From contig CAJJPX010000019.1 in the NCBI GenBank assembly GCA_905193755.1, positions 1-29,903 of the forward strand: a stretch of DNA of 29,903 bases, written 5' to 3'. Both the position numbers and the translations under genes were made by a program. The stretch comes from an uncultured Clostridium sp. Lineage in GTDB: Bacteria > Bacillota_I > Bacilli_A > RF39 > UBA660. This document shows, piece after piece, positions 6,490 through 14,328 of the stretch. Position 1 is the first letter of the stretch; every line of letters begins with the position of its first letter. The notes beneath the pieces were generated by a model that was not told where the DNA came from, did no database searches, and saw only the letters and a program-made list of their open reading frames with translations.

Positions 6490-7728
6490 ATGAAGAGAAA
6501 GAAAAAAGTAAAAGTATTGAAGTATTTAAATAAACCAATTCTAGTGGCAACACTACTATTTGCTATAGTAGGAGCATTTTTTATATTGGATGCATCTTCT
6601 ATATCAGCGATACTTACATATGGAAAAGATACACCATATTTCTTTTTCATAAGACAACTTTTCTTTGTAGTTGTTTCATTTATAGTTGCAATTCCCATTT
6701 TGAAAATAGAAACAAAACATTATGAGTTTTTATCAGGTGTTGCAGCAGCAATATTTTTAATACTGACTTTATCAAAGATTTTTAGTAATGCTATAACAGG
6801 AAATATTAGTACATTAACAATTAATTTAGGAGTTATGCAATTACAACCAGCAGAGTTTTTAAAAGTATTTGTAACACTCTATATAGGAAGTTTTCTTGGT
6901 AAATGGAGTAATTGCGAGAAACCAAATTGGATGCTTTTGTTTCCAGTAATAGCCAGTATAGTGGCTGTAGGAGTTGTATTCATAGGAGGAGATTATGGTA
7001 GTGCAGCGATAATGGCAGCATTATTTGCATTAATATTTATAAGTACTCCAATAAGAAAAGACATATTATTATCTGATAACAAAAATGATAAAAAATTTGC
7101 AACAATGATTAAATGGATAAAAAGATTTACAGTATTTGGTTTAGTATCAGCAGTACTTATATTAAAGTTTGGATATAAAATAATACCACAAGATAAATTA
7201 GAGTCAAGTTCAAGATGGAGTAGACTTATTTATACAAACCCATGTGATAGATATGAAGAACAAACTGGATATCAAGTATGCAATGGATTTATAGCAATTG
7301 ATAATGGTGGACTTGGAGGAGTAGGTCAAGGAAATTCAATACAAAAGTATTTGTACTTACCAGAAAGCCATACAGATTTTATATTTCCTATAATAGTAGA
7401 AGAATTCGGAGTATTATGGAGTATAGTTATAATACTAGCATATATGTTACTTACATACTTAGTATTTAGAGTAGCAACTAATACATATAATCTTTCAAAC
7501 TCAATAATTTGTTATGGCCTAGGAGTATATTTTATGCTTCACATATTTGTAAACTTAGGTGGAGTTCTTGGAATAATACCACTAACAGGAGTCCCACTTC
7601 CATTCTTAAGTTATGGTGGTAGTTCATGTTTAGCAACTATCGGAGCATTTACAGCAGTACAAAGAATATACATAGAAAGTCAAATTGAAAAGAAAAATAG
7701 AGAAATTAATAAAATAGTTAATAGATAA
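6490..7728 (+). CDS. ftsW: Cell-division peptidoglycan polymerase FtsW
   Basis: SEDS-family glycosyltransferase that polymerises lipid II at the septum with a class B PBP. The 412-residue protein has about ten hydrophobic segments. Signature regions are GGLGGVGQGNSIQKYLYLPESHTDF (split here: the GVGQGNS loop, then PESHTDFIFP) and PLTGVPLPFLSYGGSS near the C-terminus. The GnSxqKxxYLPEsHTDF form favours FtsW over RodA. The large loop around residues 215-260 has two cysteines (PCDRY, QVCNG). No clear SD precedes ATG 6490; a TATAAT at 6470-6475 places transcription only some 8 bases upstream, so initiation may be near-leaderless. It ends in its own terminator. Confidence 0.88.
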   Translation: MKRKKKVKVLKYLNKPILVATLLFAIVGAFFILDASSISAILTYGKDTPYFFFIRQLFFVVVSFIVAIPILKIETKHYEFLSGVAAAIFLILTLSKIFSNAITGNISTLTINLGVMQLQPAEFLKVFVTLYIGSFLGKWSNCEKPNWMLLFPVIASIVAVGVVFIGGDYGSAAIMAALFALIFISTPIRKDILLSDNKNDKKFATMIKWIKRFTVFGLVSAVLILKFGYKIIPQDKLESSSRWSRLIYTNPCDRYEEQTGYQVCNGFIAIDNGGLGGVGQGNSIQKYLYLPESHTDFIFPIIVEEFGVLWSIVIILAYMLLTYLVFRVATNTYNLSNSIICYGLGVYFMLHIFVNLGGVLGIIPLTGVPLPFLSYGGSSCLATIGAFTAVQRIYIESQIEKKNREINKIVNR

Positions 7729-7748
7729 GGAACATGAGTTCCTTTTTA
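7727..7748 (+). terminator. Intrinsic terminator of ftsW
   Basis: Arms AAGGAAC (7727-7733) and GTTCCTT (7738-7744) with a 4-base loop, followed by a T-rich tract. Confidence 0.75.
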
Positions 7749-7762
7749 TTTTTCTAAAAAAA

Positions 7763-7771
7763 TGTTATAAT
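7763..7771 (+). promoter_or_regulatory. Extended -10 promoter of the ABC-F gene
   Basis: TGTTATAAT, a perfect TGnTATAAT, about 16 bases after the ftsW terminator. Transcription would begin near 7778, just before the SD of the leader ORF. Confidence 0.65.
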
Positions 7772-7792
7772 GAACAAAAGAAGGTGAAAGAG

Positions 7793-7810
7793 ATGAACAA
7801 ATTAATTTAA
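7793..7810 (+). CDS. Five-codon leader peptide (MNKLI) upstream of the ABC-F gene
   Basis: A tiny ORF with a proper SD (AAGGTG at 7781-7786, 6 bases before the ATG) encodes Met-Asn-Lys-Leu-Ile and a TAA stop. It lies just before alternative hairpins that can hide or free the SD of the ABC-F gene. Short leader ORFs in this position are typical of antibiotic-responsive attenuation of erm and ABC-F resistance genes. The peptide itself carries no stalling motif I recognise. Confidence 0.45.
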   Translation: MNKLI

Positions 7811-7813
7811 GTA

Positions 7814-7851
7814 TGGCATAAACTTTAATTATGCCAAAAAAGGAGGCATAA
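7814..7851 (+). promoter_or_regulatory. Candidate translational attenuator: two mutually exclusive hairpins
   Basis: GGCATAA occurs twice, at 7815-7821 and 7845-7851, and its complement TTATGCC lies between them at 7829-7835. Pairing with the first copy leaves the SD AAGGAGG (7840-7846) free. Pairing with the second copy traps the SD and the bases up to the ATG at 7853. The arrangement, directly after a leader ORF, looks like a switch. A ribosome paused on the leader would mask copy 1 and favour the closed form, which is the reverse of simple erm induction, so the logic is unresolved. Confidence 0.5.
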
Positions 7852-7852
7852 T

Positions 7853-9391
7853 ATGATAGAAATAAAAAATCTATCTATCAAAGTAAATGATAGATACTTA
7901 GTAAAAAATTTTTCTCTTACTCTTAATAAAAATGATAAACTAGCCATTATTGGTGAAGAAGGAAATGGAAAATCAACACTTTTAAAATGTATAATAAATA
8001 AATGTAGTTATGCAGAAGTAACAGGTATTATAAATCTAAATAATAACAAGATAGGATACCTAGAACAACATATAACAGAGAACTATAAAAATCAAAAAGT
8101 ATTTGATTATTTATTTTCAAGTGATAATGACTACTACAGTAAGATAAATAATTTATATAAACAATTAACTATTTTAAATATTAATGATAATATACTTGAT
8201 AAGAAAATGAATATATTATCAGGAGGAGAAAAAATAAAAGTTGCAATTTTAAAGTTATTACTTGATGATAACGATGTACTTTTATTAGACGAACCAACTA
8301 ATGATTTAGATATTGAAACTCTATTATGGTTAGAAAATTTTATTAACAAAATAGATAAACCAATTATTTATATATCACACGATGAAACATTACTTTCTAA
8401 AACAGCAAATATGATACTCCATATAGAAAGCTTAAAAAAGAAAACAGAATGTAAACATACACTTTTAAAAATCAAATATGATGAGTACGTAAACTTAAGA
8501 CTTAGAACAATTCTTCATGAAACGCAAATACATAATTATGAAAGAAAAGAACTAGAAAAAAAAGAAGAAAAATTAAAATGGCAAAAACAAAGAGTAGAAT
8601 TTGAACAAAATAATATTTCCAGAAGTGACCCTCACGGTGGAAGACTTCTTAAAAAGAAAATGCACAATATAAAAAGTCAAGAAAAGAAATTAGAAGATAC
8701 TGATATAATAGAAAAACCAGATCCTGAAGAATCTATATATTTAAAATTTGAAGATGTTTATATCCCAAATAACAAAAAAATATTAAATCTTAGTAGTTAT
8801 AATTTAACTATAGGTAGTACAATATTATCGAAGAACATAAATCTAGAAGTACATGGTAATGAACATATATGTATAATAGGTAAAAATGGTGCTGGTAAAA
8901 CAACATTGATAAGAAAAATCTATGATATTTTAAAAGATAGAACTGATATAAAAGTAGGATATATGTCACAAGATTATAGTGAAGTATTTAATGACTATAA
9001 AAATGTACTAGATTACATCACAAATAATAGTAAGAGTAAAGATATAATTACTAAATCAAGAATGTATTTAGGTAATATGAAATTTACTTCTGAAGAAATG
9101 GTAGGAAATATAGATAATCTAAGTGGAGGAAGTAAAGCTAAATTAATATTAATGAAGTTAGTTCTTGATAAGTGTAACGTCTTAATATTAGATGAACCTA
9201 CTAGAAATGTAAGTCCACTATCAAATCCAGTAATTAGAAAAGTATTAAAAGACTTTAATGGAACTATTATATCAGTATCACATGATAGAAATTATATAGA
9301 GGAAGTACCAAATAAATTATATATAATAAGTAATAATGGCTTAAATTTAATAGAAAAAGAAAAATTTATAGAGAAATTTATCGAAAAATAG
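7853..9391 (+). CDS. ABC-F family ATPase (ribosome-associated, possible antibiotic-resistance factor)
   Basis: Two ATPase domains on one chain and no TM helices define ABC-F, proteins that bind the ribosomal E site. Domain 1 has Walker A GEEGNGKST (34-42), signature LSGGE (122-126), Walker B and D-loop LLLDEPTNDLD (143-153) and switch H176. Domain 2 has GKNGAGKTT (343-351), LSGGS (423-427) and LILDEPTRNVSP (444-455). A charged linker spans about 195-295. The domain-2 D-loop departs from the usual form: NVSP replaces the D-L-D seen in domain 1. The leader ORF and switchable hairpins upstream fit a drug-responsive member of the Vga/Lsa/Msr sort; a housekeeping translation factor is the alternative. 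SD AAGGAGG is strong. Confidence 0.85.
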   Translation: MIEIKNLSIKVNDRYLVKNFSLTLNKNDKLAIIGEEGNGKSTLLKCIINKCSYAEVTGIINLNNNKIGYLEQHITENYKNQKVFDYLFSSDNDYYSKINNLYKQLTILNINDNILDKKMNILSGGEKIKVAILKLLLDDNDVLLLDEPTNDLDIETLLWLENFINKIDKPIIYISHDETLLSKTANMILHIESLKKKTECKHTLLKIKYDEYVNLRLRTILHETQIHNYERKELEKKEEKLKWQKQRVEFEQNNISRSDPHGGRLLKKKMHNIKSQEKKLEDTDIIEKPDPEESIYLKFEDVYIPNNKKILNLSSYNLTIGSTILSKNINLEVHGNEHICIIGKNGAGKTTLIRKIYDILKDRTDIKVGYMSQDYSEVFNDYKNVLDYITNNSKSKDIITKSRMYLGNMKFTSEEMVGNIDNLSGGSKAKLILMKLVLDKCNVLILDEPTRNVSPLSNPVIRKVLKDFNGTIISVSHDRNYIEEVPNKLYIISNNGLNLIEKEKFIEKFIEK

Positions 9392-9400
9392 CCAAAAAAC

Positions 9401-9429
9401 TAGACAATGTGTATAAATTGTGTTATTAT
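9401..9429 (+). promoter_or_regulatory. Strong promoter of rplS
   Basis: TAGACA (9401-9406), 17-base spacer, TATTAT (9424-9429) with a TG at 9421-9422, so both -35 and extended -10 are present. Confidence 0.7.
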
Positions 9430-9435
9430 TATATC

Positions 9436-9472
9436 GCTTAATCCGATGCATTTATGTATGATTAAATCAAGC
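9436..9472 (+). ncRNA. L19-leader-like hairpin in the rplS 5' UTR
   Basis: A long imperfect stem: GCTT 9436-9439 with AAGC 9469-9472; AATC 9440-9443 with GATT 9460-9463; ATGCAT 9446-9451 with ATGTAT 9454-9459 (one G-U pair). It lies between the promoter and the SD AAAGGAGG of rplS. Firmicutes carry an autoregulatory L19 leader at this place; I could not test the match to that family. Confidence 0.5.
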
Positions 9473-9491
9473 ACAAAGGAGGATATATAGT

Positions 9492-9830
9492 ATGAATCTA
9501 ATTGACAAGATCAATAAGAAGCAAATCAACCCAAATGTTCCTGATTTTCAAGTTGGAGACACAGTAAGAGTTGATGTTAAAATTAAAGAAGGTAAAAGAG
9601 AAAGAATTCAAGCATTCGAAGGAATCGTAACTGCTCGTAAAGGTGGAAGCGTATCTGAAACTTTCACAGTTAGAAAGAAAAGTGGAAGCGTTGGAGTTAA
9701 TAGAATTTTCCCAGTTAATAGCCCATTAATCGATAAGATCACAGTTGTTAAAAAAGGAAAAGTAAGAAGAGCTAAACTTAACTTCTTAAAAGGTTTAACA
9801 GGAAGCTTTAGAATTAAAGAAAGAAATTAG
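9492..9830 (+). CDS. rplS: 50S ribosomal protein L19
   Basis: Large-subunit protein at the interface with the small subunit. Hallmarks: PNVPDFQVGDTVRV (residues 14-27), the IQAFEGIVTARKGG segment (39-52), GVNRIFPVNSP and the C-terminal SFRIKERN. At 112 residues the length is normal. Codon use (GTT, CGT, ATC) differs from neighbouring genes and fits high expression. It has a strong promoter, a structured leader and a terminator, so it is transcribed mainly on its own. In bacilli it heads a cluster with lepB and rbgA. Confidence 0.98.
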   Translation: MNLIDKINKKQINPNVPDFQVGDTVRVDVKIKEGKRERIQAFEGIVTARKGGSVSETFTVRKKSGSVGVNRIFPVNSPLIDKITVVKKGKVRRAKLNFLKGLTGSFRIKERN

Positions 9831-9850
9831 GTTTTACACCTAATTTTTTA
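9824..9850 (+). terminator. Intrinsic terminator of rplS
   Basis: Nine-base arms AAATTAGGT (9824-9832) and ACCTAATTT (9838-9846), a 5-base loop, then T. No separate promoter is evident for lepB, so read-through may supply it. Confidence 0.75.
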
Positions 9851-9869
9851 TTAATAAAAAGGAGACTAA

Positions 9870-10364
9870 ATGAAAAAAATATGGTATTCAATAAAAGACT
9901 ATGTTTATATAGTTTTAATAGTAGTACTAATAAGAACGTTCTTAGTAACACCAGCTGCAGTAAGTGGAAGTAGTATGGAAGATACTTTAAAAAGCCATGA
10001 TTTAGTTATTATAAATAAATTGGTTTATAGAATTAAAGATATTGAAAGATTTGATATCGTAGTAGTAAAAAATACAGAAGATAACGATAAAATAATTAAA
10101 AGAGTAATAGGACTTCCAAATGAAACAATAGAATATAAAGATAATAAACTCTATATTAATGATAAAGAAGTAAAGACAAATATAGACTTTAAAGATACTG
10201 ATGATTTTAAAGTTGAAACTAAAGAAGATGAATATTTTGTTTTAGGAGACAATAGGCCAGTATCAAAAGATAGTAGACTACTTGGAAACTTCCATAAAAA
10301 AGATATTATTGGAAGAGTAGGAATAAGGTTCTATCCATTCGATAAAATAGGAAAAATAAGGTAA
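9870..10364 (+). CDS. lepB: Type I signal peptidase
   Basis: Membrane serine-lysine protease that removes signal peptides from Sec- and Tat-exported proteins. An N-terminal TM anchor (residues 8-28) is followed by the nucleophile S35 in SGSSM and the general base K77 in KRVIGLP. Box E, VLGDNRPVSKDSR, lies near residue 130. At 164 residues it is a short, Gram-positive-type enzyme. The SD AAGGAG at about 9860 precedes the ATG. It follows rplS by 39 bases. It is the last gene of the conserved rplS-lepB block before the accessory interval. Confidence 0.95.
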   Translation: MKKIWYSIKDYVYIVLIVVLIRTFLVTPAAVSGSSMEDTLKSHDLVIINKLVYRIKDIERFDIVVVKNTEDNDKIIKRVIGLPNETIEYKDNKLYINDKEVKTNIDFKDTDDFKVETKEDEYFVLGDNRPVSKDSRLLGNFHKKDIIGRVGIRFYPFDKIGKIR

Positions 10365-10389
10365 TAATGGTTTCATTATTACTTTTTTT
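10361..10389 (+). terminator. Intrinsic terminator of lepB
   Basis: Nine-base arms GTAATAATG (10361-10369) and CATTATTAC (10374-10382), loop GTTT, followed by T7. Confidence 0.82.
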
Positions 10390-10390
10390 A

Positions 10391-10399
10391 TGTTAAAAT
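10391..10399 (+). promoter_or_regulatory. Extended -10 promoter at the start of the accessory interval
   Basis: TGTTAAAAT directly after the lepB terminator. It overlaps the in-frame ATG at 10398 and thereby excludes that codon as the start of the next gene. Confidence 0.5.
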
Positions 10400-10418
10400 G
10401 ATAATAGTAGGAGTTATC

Positions 10419-11264
10419 ATGAATAAAAATGAGTATTTAAAAATAGTCAAAGAAAAATTCAGTAAGAATACACAAGCCATTGTAATTAGACAAATAAATA
10501 ATTATTATAAAGCAAAAGATAATTATAAAATAGAAAATTCTAAATATGATACAGGAGATAAAGTAAAATTACAAAAAGGAACATTACTTCATGGAACATA
10601 TAAAAATTTAGAAGGACTAAAAGAAATATTAAAGAATGGTTTAATATCAAGTTGGTTTGCAAATGCTAGAACATCTAAATATCCAAGTAGTGTAAGTGTA
10701 TGGAATTTAAAACAAGATTATTATTTAAAAGATTATATAGATTTTTATTCAGGAGGAACTATTCTATATGCTGGAGTATTTGAAAATGGAAAAGATACAC
10801 AAATTAATAAAACAGCAGTAATTCCATATTCAAAGATGAATAACATCATAGAAGAATCAAAAAAGTATGATTGTCATATGTGGACACTCGAAGAAACTAA
10901 AGAAGCGAGATTCTTACCAAGCTTACTTCAAGATAGAGTACAAATCGGAATAATTTTTGATAGTGATAACAAATATATAGAAAAATTATTAAAAGGAGAT
11001 ATCTTATCAAACACTATTTCAAATAGAAAACTAAAAGAATTTGTAAATCCAGCATACTATGAAAGATTCATAAAAGATAAAAAACATAAAGATGATTTCT
11101 TTACTGATAGAGAAAGCGCAATAATATTTGGAATACCTTCAAACTTCATAGAAGGAATATTAGTTGGAAGAACTTATGAAAAAGAAACTAAAATATTAGA
11201 TGAAATAAAAAAACTATTACCAAACTCATATATATGTAATTTAGATGGCATAGTTATAAGGTGA
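10419..11264 (+). CDS. Unknown protein with an ADP-ribosyltransferase-like HGT motif
   Basis: I do not recognise the family. The 281-residue protein is soluble. Residues 54-80 (GTLLHGT, then ILKNGLISSWF) resemble the first strand and helix of PARP/Tpt1-type ADP-ribosyltransferases, in which the H of HGT contacts NAD. Y117 in ILYAG and glutamates near 158-162 or 243 could be further active-site residues, but the match is by eye and weak. A C-terminal part reads RESAIIFGIPSNFIEGILVG. ATG 10419 was chosen because it follows the SD AGGAG (10409-10413) and the promoter overlaps the earlier ATG. It leads a tight unit with a P-loop kinase (4-base gap) and a Nudix hydrolase (6-base gap). Confidence 0.45.
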   Translation: MNKNEYLKIVKEKFSKNTQAIVIRQINNYYKAKDNYKIENSKYDTGDKVKLQKGTLLHGTYKNLEGLKEILKNGLISSWFANARTSKYPSSVSVWNLKQDYYLKDYIDFYSGGTILYAGVFENGKDTQINKTAVIPYSKMNNIIEESKKYDCHMWTLEETKEARFLPSLLQDRVQIGIIFDSDNKYIEKLLKGDILSNTISNRKLKEFVNPAYYERFIKDKKHKDDFFTDRESAIIFGIPSNFIEGILVGRTYEKETKILDEIKKLLPNSYICNLDGIVIR

Positions 11265-11268
11265 TAAT

Positions 11269-11820
11269 ATGGAAGGAAAAGTTATTTTAATAGGCGGAAA
11301 CAAAAGAGCAGGTAAAACAACATTATCTAATCTACTACATAACAAATATAATTTTAACCAGTATAATTTTGATATGTTATTAGACTCTTTAGAAACAACA
11401 TTCAAAGAATTAGATGATGGAAACGATAACAAATATATAGAATTACTCGATAACATGATAAATAGAAGTCTTGCTGATGCTAAAAGCTACGGAATAAGTA
11501 CCATATACGAATATATTTTTACACCAGACCAAATATCAAAATTAAAAAATAGAGACAATATTAAAGTTTATTTTTTAGCAAACTTAGATGCAACTGAAAA
11601 CAATATTGAAAGCGATATGCAAAAATATTCCAAATCTTATGATTGGCCAATGACTGCAACAAAAGATGATATAAAAAGAAATATCAATTATATTTTAAAC
11701 AGAAATGAATTACTCAAAGAAGAATGCAAAAAATATAGTTTTAGGTTAATAAACACTAGTAGAGAAGATAATAGAATTAAAGTATTAAATGATCTAGTAG
11801 AAGAAATAATGAAAGAATAA
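11269..11820 (+). CDS. P-loop kinase-like ATPase, AAA_33/nucleotide-kinase type
   Basis: A 183-residue protein starting almost at once with a Walker A motif, GGNKRAGKTT (residues about 9-18). The overall size and layout resemble small NMP kinases or zeta-toxin-type kinases. A short strand YEYIF near residue 80 may carry the second acidic residue, and IKVYFLANLD near 103 precedes a helical lid with several basic residues. The substrate cannot be assigned. It begins 4 bases after the HGT-motif gene and is followed 6 bases later by a Nudix gene, so all three are probably co-transcribed. Confidence 0.62.
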   Translation: MEGKVILIGGNKRAGKTTLSNLLHNKYNFNQYNFDMLLDSLETTFKELDDGNDNKYIELLDNMINRSLADAKSYGISTIYEYIFTPDQISKLKNRDNIKVYFLANLDATENNIESDMQKYSKSYDWPMTATKDDIKRNINYILNRNELLKEECKKYSFRLINTSREDNRIKVLNDLVEEIMKE

Positions 11821-11826
11821 AGTTTT

Positions 11827-12288
11827 ATGAAAGATATTAAATATAAAGAAAATAATTATCAATTTCACTATAGAACATCAGGAATAATCTATAATAAAGA
11901 TAAAACGAAAATATTACTTTTTAAATCATCAAATAGAGAATTTTATATGCTTCCAGGTGGTAAAGTAAATGAACTCGAAAGTAGCGAAACTGCTCTTAAA
12001 AGAGAAATAAAAGAAGAAACAGGATTAGAAATAGAAATTAAAAATTTTAAAGCATTTTGTGAGGTGATCGTAAAAGATAAAGATAAGACATATCAACAAG
12101 TGGATACAGTTTATGAAGGAATTTATTCAAAAGATATAGAAAATAATGAATTTTGTGGGCTCGAAGGAAATTGGTGTTTATTTAAATGGATAGATATAAA
12201 TGACATAGATAACATCTTAATAGAACCCAAAAATATAAAAAATATTTTAAAGAACGAAAAAATTATTCATATAACAGAAGGATTTTAA
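11827..12288 (+). CDS. Nudix hydrolase
   Basis: Cleaves a nucleoside diphosphate linked to another group; the exact substrate is unknown. The Nudix box is complete at residues 45-67: G45 x5 E51 x7 R59-E60-I61-K62-E63-E64-T65-G66-L67. It is preceded by the typical MLPGG. At 153 residues it is a single-domain enzyme. The late segment CLFKWIDINDID matches the usual strand and loop after the box. The SD is weak (AAAG near 11819). Placed after a possible ADP-ribosyltransferase and a kinase, an ADP-ribose or nucleotide-conjugate substrate is conceivable but unproven. Confidence 0.9.
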   Translation: MKDIKYKENNYQFHYRTSGIIYNKDKTKILLFKSSNREFYMLPGGKVNELESSETALKREIKEETGLEIEIKNFKAFCEVIVKDKDKTYQQVDTVYEGIYSKDIENNEFCGLEGNWCLFKWIDINDIDNILIEPKNIKNILKNEKIIHITEGF

Positions 12289-12301
12289 TAAAAGGTGAGT
12301 T

Positions 12302-14029
12302 ATGAAACAAAGCGATATTGAACAATTAAAAAGAATAGGATATACAGAAGAAGAAATAAGAGTAGCTTTAGGAGAAGTTAGTAAAATAGATCTATATCCT
12401 CAAGAAAAAGAAGCGTTAGGTGAAAAACGTGATGATAGAACAGTATATGTAACACCACAAAATGGTGAAGAACAAAAAACAAGTTCCATAATGATGGGTT
12501 ATAATAGACAAGGAATATCTTTAGAAAATGGAAGTTATGTTAGTTTTGAAGAAGTAAGTGCAGCATTAAGAAGTGCATTGTCAAGCGATGGACCAAATGT
12601 AAAATATGCATGTAAGAGAACAGGTAAAAAAGTAGACAGTTCAAGACTTATAGAAGAGATATTTAATGAAGCTGTTAAACAAAACAGTACAATTAAATTA
12701 ACAGAAGATGAAGTGATGCAAAATCAACACTCAGCAGCTGTTTCATTAGTTGAACATTCAAAAGGAGTTACACATAATAAAGGTGTAATGATGCTTGGAA
12801 ACGAGCCAGTTAAGTTACCAAATGGAGAATACATTTTAGCAGGTGAACTACAAAGAGCATTAGGAGACTATGTAAAACTTACTCCAACAGTAATAGAAAA
12901 AGAGCCAGAACAAAAAAACAAAAAATATAGAGTAATTGATAGAATAAAGAAAAAACTACGAATACTCCCAGTCATCATAGCTCTAACAGCAACACTATTA
13001 TCAGGTTTTAAAATGATGCCAACTTATACTAATCAAACAGTATTAGATAGTAGAGTTGCAGCCGCAGTTGAAGTCACAAGTAGAGAAGAAAAAACTGATG
13101 AACAAATATTAGAAGATGCAATTGAAAAAGTGGGTACTATCACTACTGGAAGTAAAATAGATATGGGGGAAGGTATAGATTACCATGAATCAAGTGACTA
13201 TAAATATGGTGGAGCAAACAAACATGCAGAGTTTGGTGGAAAAATTAGAGAAGCCGGAGAATATAACGTTGATTATATTTCAATATTAAATAATGGTCAT
13301 ATAGAACAAGTAAAATACAACGAAGGAGAAAGCTTAGGACAAAATCTAAAAGAAACAGCTGATAGACTAGGAGTTTCAATAAGTGATTTAGAATCATACA
13401 TTCACGTAGGAGGTCCAGTATCAGGATGGGTATCAACTGATGACTTAGTAAAGTTTCAAGCAGGTCAAATAAAACAAAGTGAAAACGCTTTCATAGAAAA
13501 TAAACTCAAAGGGCAAACTGATAACTTCAATGGAAACACTATTTCAATAAATGATAATGGCGAAGAAGTAACATTACAAGTAGTAGATGAAAATGGAAAA
13601 GAATTAAAATCAGGATCATTAATAACTGGCAGTAATGGTGAAACTTATAGATTAGATAGTCTTGATACAAAAGAAATAACAACAACTAAAGTAGAACAGG
13701 TTGAAACAGGAAGCCATCTAACATGGAGCATACACAATATAAATGCAGAAACAGCACTTTTAGCAGCAGCTGCATCAATAGTCGCATCAAAACTAGCTTC
13801 TAAAAAAGAAAAAAAGATGGTTACACTAACAGAAGAACAAATTGAAGAAAAAGTAGAAATGGCAAAAAGTAGATTTACAAACAATAGTGAATTTGAAAAA
13901 GCAGCTAATAAACTTGTAAATAAAAATATAAAACCAGAAAAAGTAGAAAATGCAAACTTAAAATCAGCACTAATAGGGCAACAAATAACAGTTGAAGATA
14001 TAGAAAATTTAGGAGGTCCACAATTATGA
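12302..14029 (+). CDS. Large two-TM protein with an internal repeat, function unknown
   Basis: A 575-residue protein I do not recognise. The N-terminal 220 residues hold two copies of a motif of about 30 residues: 62-92 (SIMMGY...ISLENGSYVSFEEVSAALRSAL) and 161-190 (GVMMLGN...KLPNGEYILAGELQRALGDY). A basic stretch and TM helix follow at about 214-237. The middle, 240-480, should be extracytoplasmic and is polar and Gly/Asp-rich. A weaker Ala-rich hydrophobic segment lies at 481-499, then a charged helical tail. Start has SD AAAGGTGAG. The stop overlaps the next ATG (ATGA, 14026-14029), so the three genes to 14556 form a unit. Confidence 0.55.
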   Translation: MKQSDIEQLKRIGYTEEEIRVALGEVSKIDLYPQEKEALGEKRDDRTVYVTPQNGEEQKTSSIMMGYNRQGISLENGSYVSFEEVSAALRSALSSDGPNVKYACKRTGKKVDSSRLIEEIFNEAVKQNSTIKLTEDEVMQNQHSAAVSLVEHSKGVTHNKGVMMLGNEPVKLPNGEYILAGELQRALGDYVKLTPTVIEKEPEQKNKKYRVIDRIKKKLRILPVIIALTATLLSGFKMMPTYTNQTVLDSRVAAAVEVTSREEKTDEQILEDAIEKVGTITTGSKIDMGEGIDYHESSDYKYGGANKHAEFGGKIREAGEYNVDYISILNNGHIEQVKYNEGESLGQNLKETADRLGVSISDLESYIHVGGPVSGWVSTDDLVKFQAGQIKQSENAFIENKLKGQTDNFNGNTISINDNGEEVTLQVVDENGKELKSGSLITGSNGETYRLDSLDTKEITTTKVEQVETGSHLTWSIHNINAETALLAAAASIVASKLASKKEKKMVTLTEEQIEEKVEMAKSRFTNNSEFEKAANKLVNKNIKPEKVENANLKSALIGQQITVEDIENLGGPQL

Positions 14030-14319
14030 GAGAAGATTCATCTTTTAATCAATATATAAATGCATATAAAAAATTACCACTTCAAAAGAAAAAGGAAATG
14101 GTTAATGAAGAAACAAAAAAATTAATAGCTTTTATTGAAAAAATAAATGCAGATATAGGTATTAAAGATCAAACATTATTTAATAGAGAAATATTAGATT
14201 TAAATAGTGACAATATTAGTGATGATGATTTTACTGAAGCAATGTTTGTATATATACATGTAATTAGAGAGTCATTAGGTTCATACTTCAACAAAGTATC
14301 AGAAATATTATATAAATAA
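14026..14319 (+). CDS. Small helical hypothetical protein
   Basis: Ninety-seven residues, predicted almost wholly helical, with no TM segment. The N-terminal third is Lys-rich (KKLPLQKKKEMVNEETKK) and the rest acidic. It starts inside the last codon of the 575-residue gene and ends 9 bases before the next gene, implying translational coupling and a shared job. Family unknown. Confidence 0.5.
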   Translation: MREDSSFNQYINAYKKLPLQKKKEMVNEETKKLIAFIEKINADIGIKDQTLFNREILDLNSDNISDDDFTEAMFVYIHVIRESLGSYFNKVSEILYK

Positions 14320-14328
14320 GGAGGATTT

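Noticed and set aside
9436..9472. tRNA-like fold before rplS.
   Set aside because: No T-loop or acceptor pattern; the single long imperfect stem fits an r-protein leader better.
10398..10418. ATG 10398 as start of the HGT-motif gene.
   Set aside because: It overlaps the -10 element and would precede the transcription start; ATG 10419 has a proper SD.
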